Shown: in pieces, positions 60,750 to 64,000 of the stretch
Position numbering within the stretch: the first letter of the stretch is position 1
Layout of the letters: every line of letters starts with the position of its first letter
Source: Clostridium sp. AF15-31
GTDB lineage: Bacteria > Bacillota > Clostridia > Lachnospirales > Lachnospiraceae
Length of the DNA: 64,000 nt
Assembly: GCF_003461625.1 (NCBI RefSeq)
Contig: NZ_QTXL01000002.1
Location: 347,992-411,991, forward strand
Reading direction: 5' to 3'
Notes under the pieces: model-generated
The model's database searches: none
What the model saw: the letters and a program-made list of their open reading frames with translations, nothing else
Told to the model about the DNA's origin: nothing
Position numbers and translations under genes: made by a program

Positions 60750-62705
60750 TTATTTAACTGTTACCTTTACTTTCTTAGCGCATCCATTTACTGCATAGAT
60801 ATATACATAACAGGTGCCTTTTCCTTTTGCTGTGATCTTGCCATCTTTGGATACAGTTGCTACCTTTTTATTTGATGTGTCATATCTGAATTTTGCTGTA
60901 TGACCAAAGAGTGGAAGTTTATTATTCTTTTTAACAATAGTTGCTTTTATCTTAGCTGTTTTTCCCTTTTTCAGGCTGTAAGCGGATTTCTTTATCTGAA
61001 TCTTCTTGGCATCTGTTACAGTCGTATTCTTCTTGCCAACCGCATGACCTGTAATGGATTTTCCGATGGTCACTTTCTTGCCGGCAACCTTCTTATATGC
61101 AACTACATAACATTTTACATTATCTTTCTGATTTACAGCCTTCTTATTCAGCTTATTGATCGTCACAGATAAGGTCTTTGCAGATTTTACAGACTTAACA
61201 ACGGTGTATTTTCCCTTCTTACAATATGCCATATATACATCATATCCATCTGCTTTTGCAACCTTGCCCCATGTTACTTTAATCGGCTTTCCTGTAGTGA
61301 TATTGAACTTGGAACTTAATGCCTGATCATTTGCTTTTGTCCGTTTTGCTTTTACAACAGGGGACTGCTTCACCGTCCACTTAGCATAAAGAATTGTATT
61401 TCCTGTTAATGCTTTACCCGGCATAGCCGCCTTTGTGAGTGCCTCGTCTGTATACCAGCCTGCAAATTCATATCCAGCTTTACTTGTTGTTGGAAGCACA
61501 TCCGGGAGCTTCTTTTGATGTACAGCTTCAGTTACTTCACTTCCGCCATTTGTGTTATATGTGATCTTATATCCAAGGTTATCATTCTCGATAACTGTAT
61601 ATGGAACATTTCTCTCTAATGGACTATTTGAATTTGTTGTATACCAATTAAAATCTGCATATCCAACATCATCTTTATGGTCTTTATGTTCATCCGTCTG
61701 CTCAACCTCATAACACTTCTGATCTCCATCACTGATTCCTACATCTATATTATCCGGATCAGAGTCAGCAGATGTGATCCAGATCATATGACATTTCCTA
61801 CATACAGTGATCCATTTATTAGGCGATAACTGATTACCAAAATAAATCTTGTCTCCAACCTGCACTTCATCTGCTTTTAATACTGTATTTGACGCATCTA
61901 CGATATCGGCCGCAGCTTTCTTGTCTGCATCTACATACTTACAGATTGAACATGTATATCTGGCTTCACCTGCAGTTCCATAAGAATGTTCCTGGAAATC
62001 TTCCTTCAAATCACTATGTTCACAGGTTGCCGCATGCCAATGACCATACTTATTACTGCTCCAACTATCAGAAAATGTATGCTGGTGTACACTTGATTTC
62101 GACCACTTTGCATACAATGTTATATCTTCAAATATTGAAAGTTCTCGCGATACCGGCTGTGTAAGATTTTCATCTGTATACCAGCCAATAAAATCATATC
62201 CAGCTTTGGTCGTTGTTGGAAATGTACTCGGTATATGTGTCTGTTTAACAGCATCCGCTATTGCACTACCACCATTTGTATTATATTTAATCGTATATCC
62301 AAGATTTGAATTTCCCATAACTGTATATGGAGTATTACTAGGTAAATATTCTCCTGTGAAGTAAAAATTAAACTCACTATATCCAACATAACCGGCATGA
62401 TCTTTGTGTGCATCTGATCTCATTACAATAGAATTGATTCTGTCTCCAATCGGATATTGCGAAGAGCCACCGTATGTTATCCAGATCATATGACATTGCT
62501 TGCAAACTACTATCTGTTTGTCTGGAGATAACTCAGCTCCTACATAAACCGTATCCCCTACCTGTAGAGTCGTAGGATCAATCGTTCCTGACCTGTATTC
62601 TGTTGCATTTACTTTCATTGTTCCCATGCCTACAAACATAACAATACCAACCAGCAAGGCCGTCAGGATGCCTGTAACTTTGTTTTCTTTTAGTCGTCTT
62701 ACCAT
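60750..62705 (-). CDS. secreted repeat protein with CxxC modules and surface tail
   Basis: 651 residues. Signal peptide with helix VTGILTALLVGIVMFVGMGT and cleavage near VNATE. Two repeats of about 150 residues: each has a VGDxxYxGxxLSPxK segment, a CxxCHMIWIT motif (VCKQCHMIWIT; VCRKCHMIWIT), then an InlB-type beta-repeat (YNTNGGS ... AGYDFIGWYTDENLTQ ... ITLYAKW). Between them lies a His/Cys-rich linker (CEHSDLKEDFQEHS, YTCSICKYVDADKK). The C-terminus (about 470-651) is the same Fn3-like plus Ig-like module as in the giant protein, ending KKVKVTVK. RBS AAAGGGGAT precedes the ATG. Probably surface-exposed, possibly metal-binding; no enzyme motif. Confidence 0.83.
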   Translation of the reverse strand: MVRRLKENKVTGILTALLVGIVMFVGMGTMKVNATEYRSGTIDPTTLQVGDTVYVGAELSPDKQIVVCKQCHMIWITYGGSSQYPIGDRINSIVMRSDAHKDHAGYVGYSEFNFYFTGEYLPSNTPYTVMGNSNLGYTIKYNTNGGSAIADAVKQTHIPSTFPTTTKAGYDFIGWYTDENLTQPVSRELSIFEDITLYAKWSKSSVHQHTFSDSWSSNKYGHWHAATCEHSDLKEDFQEHSYGTAGEARYTCSICKYVDADKKAAADIVDASNTVLKADEVQVGDKIYFGNQLSPNKWITVCRKCHMIWITSADSDPDNIDVGISDGDQKCYEVEQTDEHKDHKDDVGYADFNWYTTNSNSPLERNVPYTVIENDNLGYKITYNTNGGSEVTEAVHQKKLPDVLPTTSKAGYEFAGWYTDEALTKAAMPGKALTGNTILYAKWTVKQSPVVKAKRTKANDQALSSKFNITTGKPIKVTWGKVAKADGYDVYMAYCKKGKYTVVKSVKSAKTLSVTINKLNKKAVNQKDNVKCYVVAYKKVAGKKVTIGKSITGHAVGKKNTTVTDAKKIQIKKSAYSLKKGKTAKIKATIVKKNNKLPLFGHTAKFRYDTSNKKVATVSKDGKITAKGKGTCYVYIYAVNGCAKKVKVTVK

Positions 62706-62915
62706 ATTTTCTTATCCCCTTTCATTCATCTGAATACAACACATAATACAACATATAGTATAATTATATCTGCATGTCTCATTATGTTGTTCCAAATAAG
62801 TTATTTTCTGGTATTGTACCATAATCATTTCCCCATACCGGATTCTATGCACGAAATATCTGAAAAACGGCATGAAATGTTTCACTAGGTCTGGAAATAT
62901 GGTCTATGCGTGTAT

Positions 62916-62985
62916 AAAAAAAAGAAAGATAGCATGTCACTATCATGTATCTTACACGATAATAAACAATACTATCTTCCTTTTT
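62916..62985 (-). terminator. terminator of groEL
   Basis: On the minus strand AAGGAAGATAG pairs with CTATCTTTCTT around a roughly 40-nt loop, followed by a run of U at 62923-62916. It lies 40-100 nt after the groEL stop. The rest of 62706-63021 holds A+T-rich probable promoter sequence (TATAAT/TATACT near 62760) for the secreted protein and nothing else. Confidence 0.75.
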
Positions 62986-63021
62986 ATTCTCTATTTGAAC
63001 TTTATGAGTGATGTATTATTT

Positions 63022-64000
63022 TTACATCATACCCATTCCGCCGCCCATACCTGCACCTGCCGGCATAGCTGGAGCATCTTCCTTAATATCAGCTACAACA
63101 GATTCTGTTGTCAGTAATGTAGATGCTACGGATGTTGCGTTCTGTAAAGCACTTCTTGTAACCTTAACAGGATCGATGATACCTGCTTCGATCATATCTA
63201 CATACTTCTCATTGTATGCATCAAAACCGATACCCGGCTGTGATTCTTTGATCTTATTGATGATAACAGATCCTTCCAGACCGGCATTTGCTGAAATGTG
63301 GAATAACGGAGCTTCCATAGCCTTAAGAACTACCTTAGCACCTGTCTTCTCATCACCTTCAAGGTCTGTAACCAGTTCTGCAACCTTCTTAGCTGCATGA
63401 ATATATGCTGATCCACCACCTGCGATGATGCCTTCTTCAACAGCAGCTCTGGTAGCATTTAATGCATCTTCCATACGGAGCTTAGCTTCCTTCATCTCTG
63501 TCTCAGTAGCTGCACCAACACGGATAACTGCTACACCACCTGCAAGCTTTGCAAGTCTTTCCTGAAGCTTCTCTTTATCAAATTCAGATGTTGTCTCCTC
63601 AAGCTGAGCCTTGATAACATTTACTCTGCCCTGGATATCTTCCTTTGTTCCGAAACCATCTACGATAACTGTATTCTCTTTTGTTACCTTTACACTCTTA
63701 GCACGACCAAGGTCATCTAATGTCGTATCCTTTAAATCATAACCGAGTTCTTCGGAAATAACCTTACCATTTGTAAGGATAGCAATATCCTGTAACATTT
63801 CTTTTCTTCTGTCACCATAACCCGGAGCCTTAACAGCTACAACCTGGAATGTACCTCTTAACTTGTTTACGATCAATGTTGTAAGTGCTTCACCTTCTAC
63901 ATCTTCCGCAATGATCAAAAGCTTCTGACCACCCTGTACGATCTGCTCAAGTACCGGAAGGATATCCTGAATATTTGAGATCTTCTTATCTGTGATCAGG
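63022..64000 (-). CDS. groEL: chaperonin GroEL, C-terminal part (partial)
   Basis: The gene runs off the window end; the frame is open through 64000 ([20 protein letters not shown]). About 326 residues are visible: the apical domain ([40 protein letters not shown]), the intermediate domain and the equatorial domain with [20 protein letters not shown], ending in the Gly-Met tail [11 protein letters not shown]. An essential folding chamber subunit. Its 5' part and groES lie outside. Followed by the terminator at 62916-62985. Confidence 0.96.
   Translation of the reverse strand, partial: LITDKKISNIQDILPVLEQIVQGGQKLLIIAEDVEGEALTTLIVNKLRGTFQVVAVKAPGYGDRRKEMLQDIAILTNGKVISEELGYDLKDTTLDDLGRAKSVKVTKENTVIVDGFGTKEDIQGRVNVIKAQLEETTSEFDKEKLQERLAKLAGGVAVIRVGAATETEMKEAKLRMEDALNATRAAVEEGIIAGGGSAYIHAAKKVAELVTDLEGDEKTGAKVVLKAMEAPLFHISANAGLEGSVIINKIKESQPGIGFDAYNEKYVDMIEAGIIDPVKVTRSALQNATSVASTLLTTESVVADIKEDAPAMPAGAGMGGGMGMM

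Noticed and set aside
63008..63400. Plus-strand 130-aa ORF opposite groEL
   Set aside because: Antisense shadow of the conserved groEL coding sequence.

Overview
The window looks like a chromosomal segment of a spore-forming Clostridia bacterium, most likely a Lachnospiraceae gut commensal (Coprococcus/Roseburia-like). The basis is the gene mix: sporulation sigma factor SigG, pyruvate phosphate dikinase, archaeal/eukaryotic-type GlyRS, an M16C presequence-type protease, an EFR1 flavodoxin-ferredoxin, AGGAGG-type ribosome binding sites and an A+T-leaning sequence. No rRNA, tRNA, phage, transposase or CRISPR array was seen. Almost everything after the first 440 bases lies on the minus strand; the exceptions are the argH tail with a small ORF, and one membrane protein at 10.5 kb.

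Layout. 0-7.2 kb: end of argH, then sigG, prfC with a Cys-containing HTH gene, a phosphopantetheinyl transferase and a large tubulin/FtsZ-like protein. 7.5-11.3 kb: an intracellular GH13 enzyme, then a LysR regulator divergent from a YczE/YitT-type membrane protein. 11.3-21.4 kb: a 2545-residue secreted multidomain protein, an SGNH hydrolase and a CDF transporter. 21.6-35.7 kb: housekeeping genes (ppdK, glyS, recO, era, an M16C protease, cdd, a two-component system, glycerate kinase, rhomboid). 36-44.6 kb: a polyamine locus (LuxR regulator, P-II protein, PotABCD importer, aldehyde dehydrogenase, putrescine aminotransferase). 44.7-54.8 kb: an accessory stretch of single small genes (deformylase-like, hydrolases, five acetyltransferases, sugar kinase) with several decayed genes and a 79-bp direct repeat. 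54.8-58.5 kb: MATE-AraC-MATE. 58.6-60.65 kb: two cation exporters behind a yybP-ykoY (Mn2+) riboswitch. 60.7-64 kb: a second secreted repeat protein and the C-terminal part of groEL.

The most interesting signals are not protein genes. (1) Two roughly 200-nt elements, 517-712 and 31250-31446, share a short conserved core and the same branched fold. Their long perfect outer stems (18 and 16 bp) have completely different sequences, the pattern expected of a structured RNA kept by covariation. Both lie 10-25 nt after the stop codon of a minus-strand gene. (2) In the polyamine locus, three separate promoters (luxR, P-II/pot operon, patA) each have a terminator hairpin within the first tens of nucleotides of the transcript, which suggests a shared attenuation mechanism. 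The P-II protein there has an unusual T-loop without tyrosine. Together these suggest that polyamine import and putrescine-to-GABA conversion are coupled to nitrogen status.

The two secreted proteins (11348-18985 and 60750-62705) end in the same Fn3-like plus Ig-like module, probably a common surface-display tail. All functions are inferred from sequence reading alone; no database or folding program was run.
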